The notes beneath the pieces are model-generated. The model had not been told where the DNA came from and searched no databases. It saw only the letters and a list, made by a program, of their open reading frames with translations. A program made the position numbers and the translations under genes. 43,222 nucleotides of DNA from an uncultured Shinella sp. (GTDB lineage: Bacteria; Pseudomonadota; Alphaproteobacteria; Rhizobiales; Rhizobiaceae), in the NCBI RefSeq assembly GCF_946479415.1, contig NZ_CAMLFY010000026.1:1-43222 (forward strand), written 5' to 3'. Of this stretch, positions 34,456 to 43,222 are shown piece by piece. The first letter of the stretch is position 1; every line of letters starts with the position of its first letter.

Positions 34456-35724
34456 TCAGGCAAGCCAGGCCGGAATCGAATCGAGGCCGATCAGGTCGTC
34501 ATAGGAAAGGCGCGGGCGGATGACGTGGAATTCCGCGCCGTTGACCAGCACCTCCGGGATCAGGAGACGGCTATTATAGGTGCCGGCCTGCACCGCGCCG
34601 TAAGCACCCGCCGAGCCAACGGCGATGAGATCGCCCGGCTTCGGCTGCGCCATCTCGCGGTCCTGCGCCAGATAGTCGCCCGTCTCGCAGACCGGGCCGA
34701 CGACATCGGCGCGGATGCGTGGCGCATTCGCCGCCGAGATGACGACCGGCTGCACCTCGTGCCAGGCCTCGTAGAGCGTCGGGCGGATGAGATCGTTCAT
34801 CGCGGCATCGACGATGACGAAGGTCTTTTCGCCGCCGTCCTTCACATAGATGACCTCGGTGACGAGGATGCCGGCATTGCCGACGATCAGGCGGCCGGGC
34901 TCCGTGACGATCTTGCAGTTCAGACCCTTGAGCTGGTTCTTGACGATCTCGGCATAGGCATCCGGCAGCGGAGGCGGCGTGTTGTCCGTCTTGTAGGGAA
35001 TGCCGAGACCGCCGCCGACATCGACGTGATCGATCGTGTGGCCATCGGCGCGCAGCGTATCGACCAGCTCGCGCAACAGCTTGAAGGCGTCTTCGAAGGG
35101 CTGAAGCTCGGTGATCTGGCTGCCGATATGCATGTCGATACCGGTGACCTGGATGCCCGGCAGGCTGGCAGCGCGCGCATAAACGGTGCGGGCGCGCTCC
35201 CAGGAAATACCAAACTTGTTTTCCTTCTTGCCCGTCGAGATTTTCGCGTGCGTGCGGGCGTCGACATCGGGATTGATGCGGAACGAGACATGCGCAACCT
35301 TGCCGGCCTTGACGGCGCGGGCGTTCAGCACCTCGAGTTCCGGTTCCGACTCGACGTTGAAGCAGTAGATGCCGGCCTCAAGCGCCAGGTCCATCTCGCG
35401 CGGCGTCTTGCCGACGCCGGAGAACATGATGCGCGAGGCGGGAACGCCGGCGGCGAGCGCCCGGCGCAATTCACCTTCCGAGACGACATCGATGCCGGCG
35501 CCGAGTTTCGCCAGCGTCTTCAAGACCGCCTGGTTGGAATTCGCCTTCATCGCATAGCAGACCATGGCATCGACGCCGTCGAAGGCCTTGGAGAAGACCT
35601 TGTAGTGGCGCTCCAGCGTGGCCGTCGAATAGACGTAGAAGGGTGTTCCGACCGCCTTGGCGATTTCAGGAACCGGCACGTCCTCCGCATAGAGAATGCC
35701 GTCGCGATGCTCGAAATGGTTCAC
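34456..35724 (-). CDS. lysA: Diaminopimelate decarboxylase
   Basis: LysA is a PLP enzyme converting meso-diaminopimelate to lysine, the last step of lysine synthesis. The 422-residue length is standard. The PLP-binding lysine is Lys60 in CYAMKANSNQ. HIGSQI, the phosphate-binding VGGGLGIPY, EPGRLIVGNAG and CETGDYLA with the active-site Cys are all present. It starts with GTG (VNHFEHRDG) at 35724; the open frame upstream is in the lptM region. lptM precedes it by 13 bases on the same strand. Confidence 0.97.
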   Translation of the reverse strand: MNHFEHRDGILYAEDVPVPEIAKAVGTPFYVYSTATLERHYKVFSKAFDGVDAMVCYAMKANSNQAVLKTLAKLGAGIDVVSEGELRRALAAGVPASRIMFSGVGKTPREMDLALEAGIYCFNVESEPELEVLNARAVKAGKVAHVSFRINPDVDARTHAKISTGKKENKFGISWERARTVYARAASLPGIQVTGIDMHIGSQITELQPFEDAFKLLRELVDTLRADGHTIDHVDVGGGLGIPYKTDNTPPPLPDAYAEIVKNQLKGLNCKIVTEPGRLIVGNAGILVTEVIYVKDGGEKTFVIVDAAMNDLIRPTLYEAWHEVQPVVISAANAPRIRADVVGPVCETGDYLAQDREMAQPKPGDLIAVGSAGAYGAVQAGTYNSRLLIPEVLVNGAEFHVIRPRLSYDDLIGLDSIPAWLA

Positions 35725-35737
35725 GGTTGCTGGTCTT

Positions 35738-35923
35738 TCAAAGAAGGGGATCGAGAAGGAAGGGCTTGTCTTCGACCTGCTCGACCTTTTTCCCGTCGAT
35801 GGTCTTGAAGACCGGCTTTCCGCCACCCGGCAGGTCGAGATCGCCCTTGCGGCCGCAGGCGGAGAGAACCGCCACGGAAAGGCCAAGCACAAGAGCCAGC
35901 CTGCCGATATCGCTACGTGTCAT
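35738..35923 (-). CDS. lptM: LptM-like small lipoprotein (61 aa)
   Basis: A 61-residue lipoprotein with signal sequence and lipobox LSAC (Cys23), followed by the family hallmark CGRKGDLDLP. LptM (formerly YifL) in E. coli stabilises and promotes maturation of the LptDE lipopolysaccharide translocon. Position directly upstream of lysA is conserved across Proteobacteria. A perfect 18-bp palindrome lies about 36 bases ahead of its start. Confidence 0.9.
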   Translation of the reverse strand: MTRSDIGRLALVLGLSVAVLSACGRKGDLDLPGGGKPVFKTIDGKKVEQVEDKPFLLDPLL

Positions 35924-35958
35924 GAAACGTTCCCTGGAATTGCCGGTGATCGACCATC

Positions 35959-35976
35959 TTTAGCGAATTCGCTAAA
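35959..35976. promoter_or_regulatory. 18-bp perfect palindrome upstream of lptM-lysA
   Basis: TTTAGCGAATTCGCTAAA is its own reverse complement. It lies 36 bases before the lptM ATG and 45 bases past the argH stop. Neither side has a following T-tract, so it does not look like a terminator. Size and symmetry suit a homodimeric repressor operator, by inference only. Confidence 0.5.
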
Positions 35977-36021
35977 TCTTGTGCACCCTGTTTCTGCTGA
36001 TGAGTCTTGCAAGCCCTTTGA

Positions 36022-37425
<1,404 letters not shown>

Positions 37426-37460
37426 GGGTGCCTGCCTGGAAAAGTGTCCTGGAGAATGAA

Positions 37461-38141
37461 ATGTCAGTGAAGAAGACCCTCGGCCTGCCGGCAGGAAAGC
37501 TCATCGCCATTGCCGGCCTTGCCGGACTTCTCGCCGGTGGTGCTGCGATATACGTGAAGGAGAGCCTGTCTGGCAATGCCACGGGTGCTGTCGCGTCGGC
37601 CGATCCCGCCGCCTGCCCGCTCGCCGCCGCCAAGGCCGAGGCCATCACGCCCTTCTCGAAGGGCCAGGTCGCCGCCATGCGCACGGTCGATGAACATCGG
37701 ACGCTGCCCGATCTCGTCTTCGACGGTCCCGACGGCAAGAGGAAGACGATCGCCGATTTCGCCGGCAAGACCCTGCTCGTCAATCTCTGGGCGACATGGT
37801 GCGTGCCCTGCCGCGAGGAAATGCCGGCGCTCAACGCGCTGCAGAAGGACCTCGGCTCCGACAAGTTTGAGGTGGTCGCGATCAATATCGACACCGGCGA
37901 CGACGAGAAGCCGAAGACCTTCCTCGACGAAACCAAGGTGCATGACCTCGGCTATTACCGCGATGCCTCGATGGGCGTCTTCAACACGCTGAAAAAGGAA
38001 GGCCTTGCCTTCGGCCTGCCCGTGACGCTGCTGATGGACGACAAGGGCTGCCTGATCTCCGCCATGAACGGCCCCGCCGCCTGGGACAGCGAGGACGCCA
38101 AGGCACTGATCAACGCCGCACTGGCAAGCCCGAAAAGCTGA
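37461..38141 (+). CDS. TlpA-family membrane-anchored thiol:disulfide reductase
   Basis: A 226-residue protein with an N-terminal anchor helix (about 13-32) and a periplasmic thioredoxin domain. The active site is WCVPC (113-117, Cys114 and Cys117) in [16 protein letters not shown], with the cis-Pro loop GLPVTLLM. TlpA proteins in rhizobia reduce periplasmic thiols, for example during cytochrome oxidase copper-site assembly. Two more cysteines lie outside the motif (CPLAAAK near 52, GCLIS). GGAGA is 5 bases before the ATG. The gene sits divergent to argH, a common rhizobial arrangement. Confidence 0.93.
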   Translation: MSVKKTLGLPAGKLIAIAGLAGLLAGGAAIYVKESLSGNATGAVASADPAACPLAAAKAEAITPFSKGQVAAMRTVDEHRTLPDLVFDGPDGKRKTIADFAGKTLLVNLWATWCVPCREEMPALNALQKDLGSDKFEVVAINIDTGDDEKPKTFLDETKVHDLGYYRDASMGVFNTLKKEGLAFGLPVTLLMDDKGCLISAMNGPAAWDSEDAKALINAALASPKS

Positions 38142-38143
38142 TC

Positions 38144-39166
38144 TCACGCCGCCGCGTAGACCCGCGGCCGGCGGATCTGGAGAAAACCCGCCTCGCCCTT
38201 GCGGTGCGGAAATTCCGGCGCGGTGTCGAATTCCACCGGCTGGCCGCTCCCCGTCATCGCCAGCACGCGGCGCGAATCCGGCCGGTCGATGACCCGCACG
38301 ATCTTCGCCGCGATGCCCTGCCCGTCCTCGCGCCAGGTGACGTCTGCCGGGCGGAACAGAATTTCCCCGCCGCCATCGGCAACACCGTCGGCCTCGAAGG
38401 CGACGTCTTCGACATAGGCCTTGCCGCCGCGGATATCCGCATCCAGCCGGTTGGCGTCGCCCAAAAAGTTCATCACGAAGGCATCGGCCGGGTTGCGGCA
38501 CACCGCCTCCGGCGTGCCCTGCTGCACGATCCTGCCCTTGTTGAGGATGACGACGCGATCGGCGAGATCCAGCGCCTCTTCCTGGTCATGCGTGACGAAG
38601 AGCGTGGTGATGCCAAGCTCGTCATGGATCTTTCGCAGCCAGCGGCGCAGATCGCGCCGCACATTGGCATCCAGTGCGCCAAAAGGTTCGTCGAGCAGCA
38701 GCACGCGCGGATCGACAGCGAGGGCACGGGCAAGCGCCACGCGCTGGCGCTGGCCACCGGAGATCTGGCCGGGAAACCGATCCCTGAGGCCGCTCAGCTG
38801 CACGAGATCCAAGAGTTCCTTGACCCGTTCGGCAATCGCCCGCGGCGAGCGCTTCACCTTGGAGACCTTCATGCCGAAGGCGATGTTCTCACCGACGGTC
38901 ATATGCGGGAAGAGCGCATAGTGCTGGAAGACGAAGCCGACGCCACGGTCGCGCACCGGAATATCCGTCGCATTCTCCGTGCCGAAATAGATCGCGCCGG
39001 CATCGGCATATTCGAGGCCGGCGACCATGCGCAGGATGGTCGTCTTGCCGGAACCCGAAGGGCCGAGCAGCGCGACCAGCTCGCCGCTTTCGATATCAAG
39101 CGAGACGCCGTGCACGGCGCGGAAGGTCTCGAATTCCTTGACGACGTTGTCGAGGCGGATTTTCAT
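38144..39166 (-). CDS. cysA: Sulfate/thiosulfate ABC transporter ATP-binding protein
   Basis: CysA energises sulfate and thiosulfate import. The 340-residue protein has Walker [10 protein letters not shown], the Q-loop VFQHYALF, signature ISGGQRQR, Walker [13 protein letters not shown] and switch His THDQ. A C-terminal TOBE-like regulatory domain begins near 235. It overlaps cysW by 4 bases and ends the operon sbp-cysT-cysW-cysA. It is convergent with the TlpA-like gene (2-base gap). Confidence 0.95.
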   Translation of the reverse strand: MKIRLDNVVKEFETFRAVHGVSLDIESGELVALLGPSGSGKTTILRMVAGLEYADAGAIYFGTENATDIPVRDRGVGFVFQHYALFPHMTVGENIAFGMKVSKVKRSPRAIAERVKELLDLVQLSGLRDRFPGQISGGQRQRVALARALAVDPRVLLLDEPFGALDANVRRDLRRWLRKIHDELGITTLFVTHDQEEALDLADRVVILNKGRIVQQGTPEAVCRNPADAFVMNFLGDANRLDADIRGGKAYVEDVAFEADGVADGGGEILFRPADVTWREDGQGIAAKIVRVIDRPDSRRVLAMTGSGQPVEFDTAPEFPHRKGEAGFLQIRRPRVYAAA

Positions 39167-40059
39167 GGGCTTACCTCCGGAGTGGTGCTGTCGGCGCCCG
39201 CAAGAGCGGAGGGACGCTGGACACGGCCCGCGCCCTGTCGCTCCAGCGCCACCTTGGCGATGAGCGTGACGATGGCGAGGCCGGCGAGAATGGATGCGGC
39301 GGCAAAGGAGCCGGCCGCGTTGTAGTCATGATAGAGCAGCTCGATATGCAGCGGCAGCGTATTGGTCTGGCCACGGATATTGCCTGAGACGACGGAGACC
39401 GCGCCGAACTCGCCCATCACGCGCGAATTGCACAGCACGACGCCATAGAGCATCGCCCATTTGATGTTCGGCAGGGTGACGGAGAAGAAGGTACGCCATC
39501 CGCTGGCGCCGAGCGACGTCGCCGCCTCCTCGAGATCACGCCCCTGTGCCTGCATCAGCGGGATCAGCTCGCGCGCCACGAAGGGTGCGGTCACGAACAT
39601 GCTGGCGAGCACGATGCCCGGCAGCGCAAAGAGGATTTTAATCTCCGCCGCCTGCAGCGCATGACCGAACAGGCCCTGCAAACCATAGACGAAGAGATAG
39701 GAGACACCCGCGACGATCGGCGAGACCGAGAAGGGGATCTCGATGATCACGGTGAGCAACCGCTTGCCCCGGAAATCGTGTTTGGTGATCGCCCAGGCCG
39801 CGGCAACGCCGAAGGCCGTGTTGATCGGCACGGCGATCAGCGCCGTGATGACCGTCAGCAGAATGGCGTGGCGGGTATCCGGATCGGCGATCGATTGTCC
39901 GAAATAAACGATGCCTTTGGAAAACGCCTCGACGCCGATAACGACGAGCGGCGCGACGATCATCAACCCGACAAGCAGGAGAACGATGGTCAGCAGCACC
40001 GCGCGAAAAACTTTGTTGTCGCCGACGCGCGGCGGCTTGCCCTTACCGTGATGCGCCAT
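39163..40059 (-). CDS. cysW: Sulfate ABC transporter permease CysW
   Basis: One of the two permeases of the sulfate importer, 298 residues with six predicted helices. The CysW pattern is clear: [12 protein letters not shown] near the start, the middle [21 protein letters not shown], and the EAA loop [26 protein letters not shown] for CysA docking. A basic stretch ([11 protein letters not shown]) precedes the first helix. It starts 2 bases after the cysT stop. Confidence 0.95.
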   Translation of the reverse strand: MAHHGKGKPPRVGDNKVFRAVLLTIVLLLVGLMIVAPLVVIGVEAFSKGIVYFGQSIADPDTRHAILLTVITALIAVPINTAFGVAAAWAITKHDFRGKRLLTVIIEIPFSVSPIVAGVSYLFVYGLQGLFGHALQAAEIKILFALPGIVLASMFVTAPFVARELIPLMQAQGRDLEEAATSLGASGWRTFFSVTLPNIKWAMLYGVVLCNSRVMGEFGAVSVVSGNIRGQTNTLPLHIELLYHDYNAAGSFAAASILAGLAIVTLIAKVALERQGAGRVQRPSALAGADSTTPEVSP

Positions 40060-40061
40060 GA

Positions 40062-40883
40062 TCAGCCCCTCGCCGTATAGCGCAGGGCACGAGCCTGCAT
40101 GAGATTGGTGATGGCGAGCATGACGAAGGCCGTCAGCAGCATGACGGAGGCAATCGCCGCCGAGGCCGGATAGTCGTATTCCTCAAGCCGGATGAAGGCG
40201 AGAAGTGCTGTGATCTCCGTCGAGAAGGGCTGGTTGCCGGCGATGAAGATGATCGCGCCGAACTCACCCAGGCTGCGCGCGAAAGACAGCGACACGCCGG
40301 CCAGCAGCGCCGGTGTCAGAAGCGGCAGGATGACGCCGAAAAAGATCGAGAGATCGCTCACGCCCAGCGTCTGCCCCGCCTCCTCCAGCGCCGGATCAAG
40401 CTCCTCCAGCACCGGCTGCACCGTGCGCACGATGAAGGGGATGCTGGTGAAGCTCATGGCGACCATGATGCCGAGCGGCGTATAGGCGACCTTGATGCCG
40501 ATGAGCGACAGGGGGCCGCCGAACCAGCCATTGGTGGCAAACAGCGTGGTCAGCGCGATGCCCGCAACGGCCGTCGGCAGGGCGAAAGGCAGATCGACCA
40601 GCGCATCGACGAGACGGCGGCCGGGAAAGCGGTAGCGCACCAGAACCCAGGCGAGCGACATGCCGAAGAACAGGTTGAACACTGTCGCAACCAGCGCGCA
40701 GGTCACCGTCACGCGATAACTGGCAACGGCACGGTCCGACGAGATGATGCGCCAATAGTCTTCCGGCCCGAGGCTTGCCGCCTTGAAGACGAGCGCGGCC
40801 AGTGGCAGCACCACGATGATGGCCACATAGACGAGGGTGATGCCGAGCGCGAGCGGCAATCCGGGCAATACACGCCGTCTCAA
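40062..40883 (-). CDS. cysT: Sulfate ABC transporter permease CysT
   Basis: Partner permease of CysW, also called CysU, 273 residues with six predicted helices. Family segments are LPLAALVFKAASLG, the central FPGRRLVDALVDLPFALPTAVAGI, and the EAA loop EEAGQTLGVSDLSIFFGVILP. It is separated from sbp by 132 bases that hold a copy of the dispersed hairpin and a GC-rich hairpin. Confidence 0.95.
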   Translation of the reverse strand: MRRRVLPGLPLALGITLVYVAIIVVLPLAALVFKAASLGPEDYWRIISSDRAVASYRVTVTCALVATVFNLFFGMSLAWVLVRYRFPGRRLVDALVDLPFALPTAVAGIALTTLFATNGWFGGPLSLIGIKVAYTPLGIMVAMSFTSIPFIVRTVQPVLEELDPALEEAGQTLGVSDLSIFFGVILPLLTPALLAGVSLSFARSLGEFGAIIFIAGNQPFSTEITALLAFIRLEEYDYPASAAIASVMLLTAFVMLAITNLMQARALRYTARG

Positions 40884-40907
40884 AGCGCGCGTCCTTTCTC
40901 AAGCAAA

Positions 40908-40941
40908 TCCAGGAAAAGTGCGAAGCGGTTTTCCGTCTGGA
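40908..40941 (+). repeat. Dispersed intergenic hairpin, copy C
   Basis: TCCAGGAAAA and TTTTCCGTCTGGA pair around the core GTGCGAAGCGG. Compared with copies A and B, the inner arms changed from GCAAAA/TTTTGC to GGAAAA/TTTTCC, so pairing is kept. It lies between sbp and cysT, within the sulfate operon. Confidence 0.7.
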
Positions 40942-40966
40942 ACGGCGCCCTACTTTTCATGCATCA

Positions 40967-40990
40967 ACCGGCGGGGTTTCGCCCGCCGGT
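40967..40990 (-). promoter_or_regulatory. GC-rich hairpin in the sbp-cysT spacer
   Basis: ACCGGCGGG and CCCGCCGGT form a perfect 9-bp stem with a 6-base loop, 26 bases after the sbp stop. The minus strand that follows lacks a U-tract. Such hairpins after a binding-protein gene often protect its mRNA and lower expression of the downstream permeases. Partial termination is also possible. Confidence 0.5.
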
Positions 40991-41015
40991 CGTTCGAAAA
41001 CAACAATGGATGGGA

Positions 41016-41996
41016 TCAACGGCTGCCGTAGATCTTGTCCAGCGTGCCGCCTTCGGCGAAATGCTCTTCGGAAATCTTCTTCCAGCCGCCGAAGACGTCG
41101 TCGACGTTCACGAGGCGGATCTCCGGGAACTGGTCCTTGAACTCGGCGGCGACCTTCTCGTCATGCACGCGGTGGCCGAATTCGGCGGCGATCTTCTGGC
41201 CCTCTGGCGCATAGAGGAAATCAAGATAGGATTTCGCCAGGTCACGGCTGCCATGGGCATCCGCCACCTTGTCAACGATGGCGACCGGGAATTCGGCGAG
41301 CAGCGAGACGGACGGCACGACGCTCTGGAACTTGTCCTCGCCATACTGCTTGGCGATCGACTTGGTCTCGGCCTCGAAGGTGATGATCACGTCGCCGATC
41401 TCGCGCTCGACGAAGGTGGTCGTCGCCGCACGGCCGCCCGTGTCGAAGACCGGAACGTTGTCGAAGATCTTGGTGATGAAGGCCTCGACCTTGGCCGGAT
41501 CGTCCTTGAAGGCTTCCTTGGCGTAGGCCGTGGCGGCAAGATAGGTGTAGCGCGCATTGCCCGAAGTCTTCGGGTTCGGGAAAATGACCTTCACGTCGTC
41601 GCGGGCCAGATCCGACCAGTCCTTGATGTTCTTCGGATTGCCGGCGCGAACGAGGAAGGACGGGAAGGAGTAGAAGGGCGAAGCATTGTTCGGGAACTTC
41701 TGCTGCCAGCCCTCGGCGACGAAACCGTTCTTCACGAGGAAGTCGATATCGGTGACCTGGTTGAAGGTCACGACATCGGCCTCGAGGCCTTCGACGATGG
41801 CGCGCGCCTGCTTCGACGTGCCGCCATGCGACTGGTCGATGGTGACGCCGGGATGCGCCTTCACGAACGCCTCGTTTTCGGCCGCGAACAGCTCGCGCGC
41901 CACGTCATAGGAGGCGTTCAGAAGCTTGTCGGCGGCATGCGCGGCGGGAGCAGCGAGGCCGAGAAGGGCCACACCGAGAAGGAGCAAACGTTTCAT
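41016..41996 (-). CDS. sbp: Sulfate-binding periplasmic protein
   Basis: Periplasmic receptor of the sulfate importer, 326 residues. The signal peptide is MKRLLLLGVALLGLAAPAAHA. The mature protein shows the family pattern: LLNASYDVARELF, QSHGGTSKQARAI for sulfate binding, FPNPKTSGNARYTYLAA and FVEREIGDVIITFEAE. It is first in the minus-strand order sbp-cysT-cysW-cysA. GGGGA lies about 6 bases before the ATG, partly within a 20-bp inverted repeat (42006-42025). Confidence 0.95.
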   Translation of the reverse strand: MKRLLLLGVALLGLAAPAAHAADKLLNASYDVARELFAAENEAFVKAHPGVTIDQSHGGTSKQARAIVEGLEADVVTFNQVTDIDFLVKNGFVAEGWQQKFPNNASPFYSFPSFLVRAGNPKNIKDWSDLARDDVKVIFPNPKTSGNARYTYLAATAYAKEAFKDDPAKVEAFITKIFDNVPVFDTGGRAATTTFVEREIGDVIITFEAETKSIAKQYGEDKFQSVVPSVSLLAEFPVAIVDKVADAHGSRDLAKSYLDFLYAPEGQKIAAEFGHRVHDEKVAAEFKDQFPEIRLVNVDDVFGGWKKISEEHFAEGGTLDKIYGSR

Positions 41997-42005
41997 CTGA
42001 AATCC

Positions 42006-42025
42006 CCGAATGAAATTGAATTCGG
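42006..42025. promoter_or_regulatory. Inverted repeat over the sbp ribosome binding region
   Basis: CCGAAT and ATTCGG are separated by 8 bases, and the left arm touches the GGGGA of sbp. It could be an operator or an mRNA hairpin that masks the ribosome binding site. No regulator family is assigned. Confidence 0.3.
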
Positions 42026-42064
42026 CCAGACAATAGCCGCGGGTTCAACACCATCCGAGGCATG

Positions 42065-42089
42065 GCCTGCCGCCGCACCGGCGGCAGGC
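42065..42089. terminator. Strong hairpin between the dehydrogenase gene and sbp
   Basis: GCCTGCCGCCG and CGGCGGCAGGC form a perfect 11-bp stem with a 3-base loop, 45 bases past the dehydrogenase stop. The minus strand after it has no U-tract; only on the plus strand does a T-run (gattttt) follow after a few bases. It probably marks the transcript end of the dehydrogenase, but intrinsic termination is uncertain. Confidence 0.45.
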
Positions 42090-42134
42090 GAAAGATTTTT
42101 CCGCGAAAGGCTTTAGACGAGGAATCCGGTCGAG

Positions 42135-43016
42135 TTAGCGGGTGGGAACCGGAACGTCGCCGCGGTAGTCGTAGAAACCGCGGCCGGACTTGCGGCCGAG
42201 CCAGCCTGCCTCGACATATTTCACCAGGAGCGGGCACGGGCGATATTTCGAGTCGGCGAGGCCGTCATGCAGCACCTGCATGATGGACAGGCAAGTGTCG
42301 AGACCGATGAAATCGGCGAGCTGCAACGGACCCATCGGGTGGTTGGCGCCGAGCTTCATCGCGGTGTCGATGGCATCCACCGAACCGACACCTTCGTAAA
42401 GCGTGTAGATCGCCTCGTTGATCATCGGCAGCAGGATGCGGTTGACGATGAAGGCCGGGAAATCCTCGGCGACGGTGATCGTCTTGTCGAGCGCGGCGAC
42501 GAATTCCTTGGCAGCCGTGAAGGTCTTTTCTTCGGTCGCGATACCGCGCACGAGCTCGACCAGTTTCATGACCGGAACCGGGTTCATGAAGTGGATGCCC
42601 ATGAAACGCTCCGGCCGGTCGGTGGCCGACGCAAGGCGGGTGATCGAGAGCGACGACGTGTTGGTGGCGAGGATCGCCTCCGGCTTCAGCACGGAACAGA
42701 CCTGCGCATAGATCTTGCGCTTGACGGTTTCGTCTTCCGTGGCCGCCTCGATGACGAGATCGGCATCGGAGAGATCGTTGATGTCGGCGGAGCCCTTGAT
42801 CAGCGTCATCGCCTTCTTGCGCTCGTCCTCGGTCATCTTGCCGGAGGAAACCTGGCGGGCGAAATTGCCGTTGATCGTGGCAAGGCCGGTCTCGATGCGC
42901 TCGGGCGACAGATCGTAGATATGGACCTTGTAGCCGGCAACGGCCGCGACATGCGCGATCCCGCACCCCATCTGGCCTGCACCCACAATACCGACGTTCT
43001 TGATCATAGCGCCCAT
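42135..43016 (-). CDS. 3-hydroxybutyryl-CoA dehydrogenase
   Basis: An NAD-dependent 3-hydroxyacyl-CoA dehydrogenase of 293 residues, acting on 3-hydroxybutyryl-CoA in polyhydroxybutyrate and fatty acid metabolism. The Rossmann motif VGAGQMGCGIAH lies near residue 12. The middle has NTSSLSITRLAS and the catalytic-His segment GIHFMNPVPVMKLVE. The C-terminal domain has AFIVNRILLPMINEA, TAMKLGANHPMGPLQLADFIGLD and the end GRKSGRGFYDY. Starts at 43016 (MGAMIKNVG) and 43007 are both possible. Proximity to etfA fits a role in acyl-CoA oxidation. Confidence 0.94.
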   Translation of the reverse strand: MGAMIKNVGIVGAGQMGCGIAHVAAVAGYKVHIYDLSPERIETGLATINGNFARQVSSGKMTEDERKKAMTLIKGSADINDLSDADLVIEAATEDETVKRKIYAQVCSVLKPEAILATNTSSLSITRLASATDRPERFMGIHFMNPVPVMKLVELVRGIATEEKTFTAAKEFVAALDKTITVAEDFPAFIVNRILLPMINEAIYTLYEGVGSVDAIDTAMKLGANHPMGPLQLADFIGLDTCLSIMQVLHDGLADSKYRPCPLLVKYVEAGWLGRKSGRGFYDYRGDVPVPTR

Positions 43017-43046
43017 CGCCCCGTCATTAGCGCCCGCAGCGCAGGC

Positions 43047-43080
43047 AAAAAAACACCGGGCCGGTCAGACCGGCCCGGTG
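43047..43080 (-). terminator. Rho-independent terminator of etfA
   Basis: CACCGGGCCGGTC and GACCGGCCCGGTG form a 13-bp perfect stem around a single central base; in RNA the innermost pairs open to make the loop. On the minus strand it is followed at once by seven T (43047-43053). It lies 72 bases past the etfA stop and 31 bases before the dehydrogenase ATG, so the two genes are separately transcribed. Confidence 0.85.
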
Positions 43081-43151
43081 AAGTGATAAAGGCACACGAC
43101 GACTTTTTCCAGTGAAATCATCGTCGCAAAAGCCCCGACCTTAGGTCAGGC

Positions 43152-43222
43152 TCACAGCGCCTTCTGCAATTCCGGCAGCACATCGAACAGATCCGCGACG
43201 AGGCCGTAGTCGGCGACCTGGA
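43152..43222 (-). CDS. etfA: Electron transfer flavoprotein subunit alpha, C-terminal end (partial)
   Basis: Only the last 22 or so codons are in the window. They read QVADYGLVADLFDVLPELQKAL followed by TGA, the conserved C-terminus of EtfA. EtfA binds FAD and passes electrons from acyl-CoA dehydrogenases to the ETF-ubiquinone oxidoreductase. The gene continues beyond the right edge. Confidence 0.9.
   Translation of the reverse strand, partial: QVADYGLVADLFDVLPELQKAL

Noticed and set aside
37434..37456. Sequence ctggaaaagtgtcctggag near the TlpA-like start as another dispersed hairpin copy
   Set aside because: Only the gaaaagtg part matches. The AGCGG core and the TTTTCC arm are missing.

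Overview
The window is chromosomal DNA from an alphaproteobacterium, almost certainly a member of the Rhizobiaceae (Agrobacterium/Rhizobium/Shinella type). The grounds are high GC coding sequence, rhizobial gene neighbourhoods (aroK-aroB-CBS protein; bolA-J protein-cobS-cobT; ftsE-ftsX; argH / lptM-lysA; sulfate ABC operon), an aerobic CobS/CobT cobaltochelatase, and the cell-cycle regulator CpdR. Genus level cannot be fixed from the sequence by eye.

Bases 1-2804 differ from the rest: gene-poor, AT-richer, with only short unassigned reading frames. This stretch is bounded by a 25-bp exact direct repeat (31-55 and 2805-2829). The repeat is the 3' end, including CCA, of the intact tRNA-Arg(CCT) gene on the minus strand (2805-2881). 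That is the footprint of integrase-mediated insertion into a tRNA gene. No integrase is visible between the repeats, so this looks like a remnant or a satellite. Two of its small proteins resemble each other and, loosely, FlbD-type small proteins.

From 2.9 to 11 kb are a small secreted Gly/His protein, an M20 amidohydrolase, a D-Ala-D-Ala carboxypeptidase followed by a COG0523 GTPase, a lipoprotein L,D-transpeptidase overlapping a TusA-like gene, accA, and xerD overlapping a 49-residue membrane protein. From 11 to 19 kb are aroK-aroB plus a CorC-like CBS protein lacking its usual membrane domain, bolA, a J-domain protein, cobS-cobT and a phytase-like periplasmic protein. From 19 to 31 kb are a queuosine-precursor transporter homologue, rpmB with a clear promoter, a DUF3108 exported protein, a DMT exporter, gloB, a methyltransferase, tyrC, a DUF2125 protein, a ChaC-like cyclotransferase, and the minus-strand run ftsE-ftsX-ydcF-like-plsC. 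From 31 to 43 kb are hpt, cpdR, a large Gln-rich TIGR02302 protein, lptM-lysA, argH, a TlpA-like thioredoxin, the sbp/cysT/cysW/cysA sulfate importer, a 3-hydroxybutyryl-CoA dehydrogenase, and the 3' end of etfA.

Functional themes are envelope and division (carboxypeptidase, L,D-transpeptidase, FtsEX, XerD, PlsC), aromatic amino acid supply (AroK, AroB, TyrC), sulfur uptake and relay (Cys system, TusA), and cobalamin. No CRISPR array, insertion sequence, rRNA or complete phage module was seen. The less-explained signals are the att-flanked segment, a dispersed intergenic hairpin with compensatory base changes, an 18-bp perfect palindrome ahead of lptM-lysA, and several domain losses in otherwise familiar genes.
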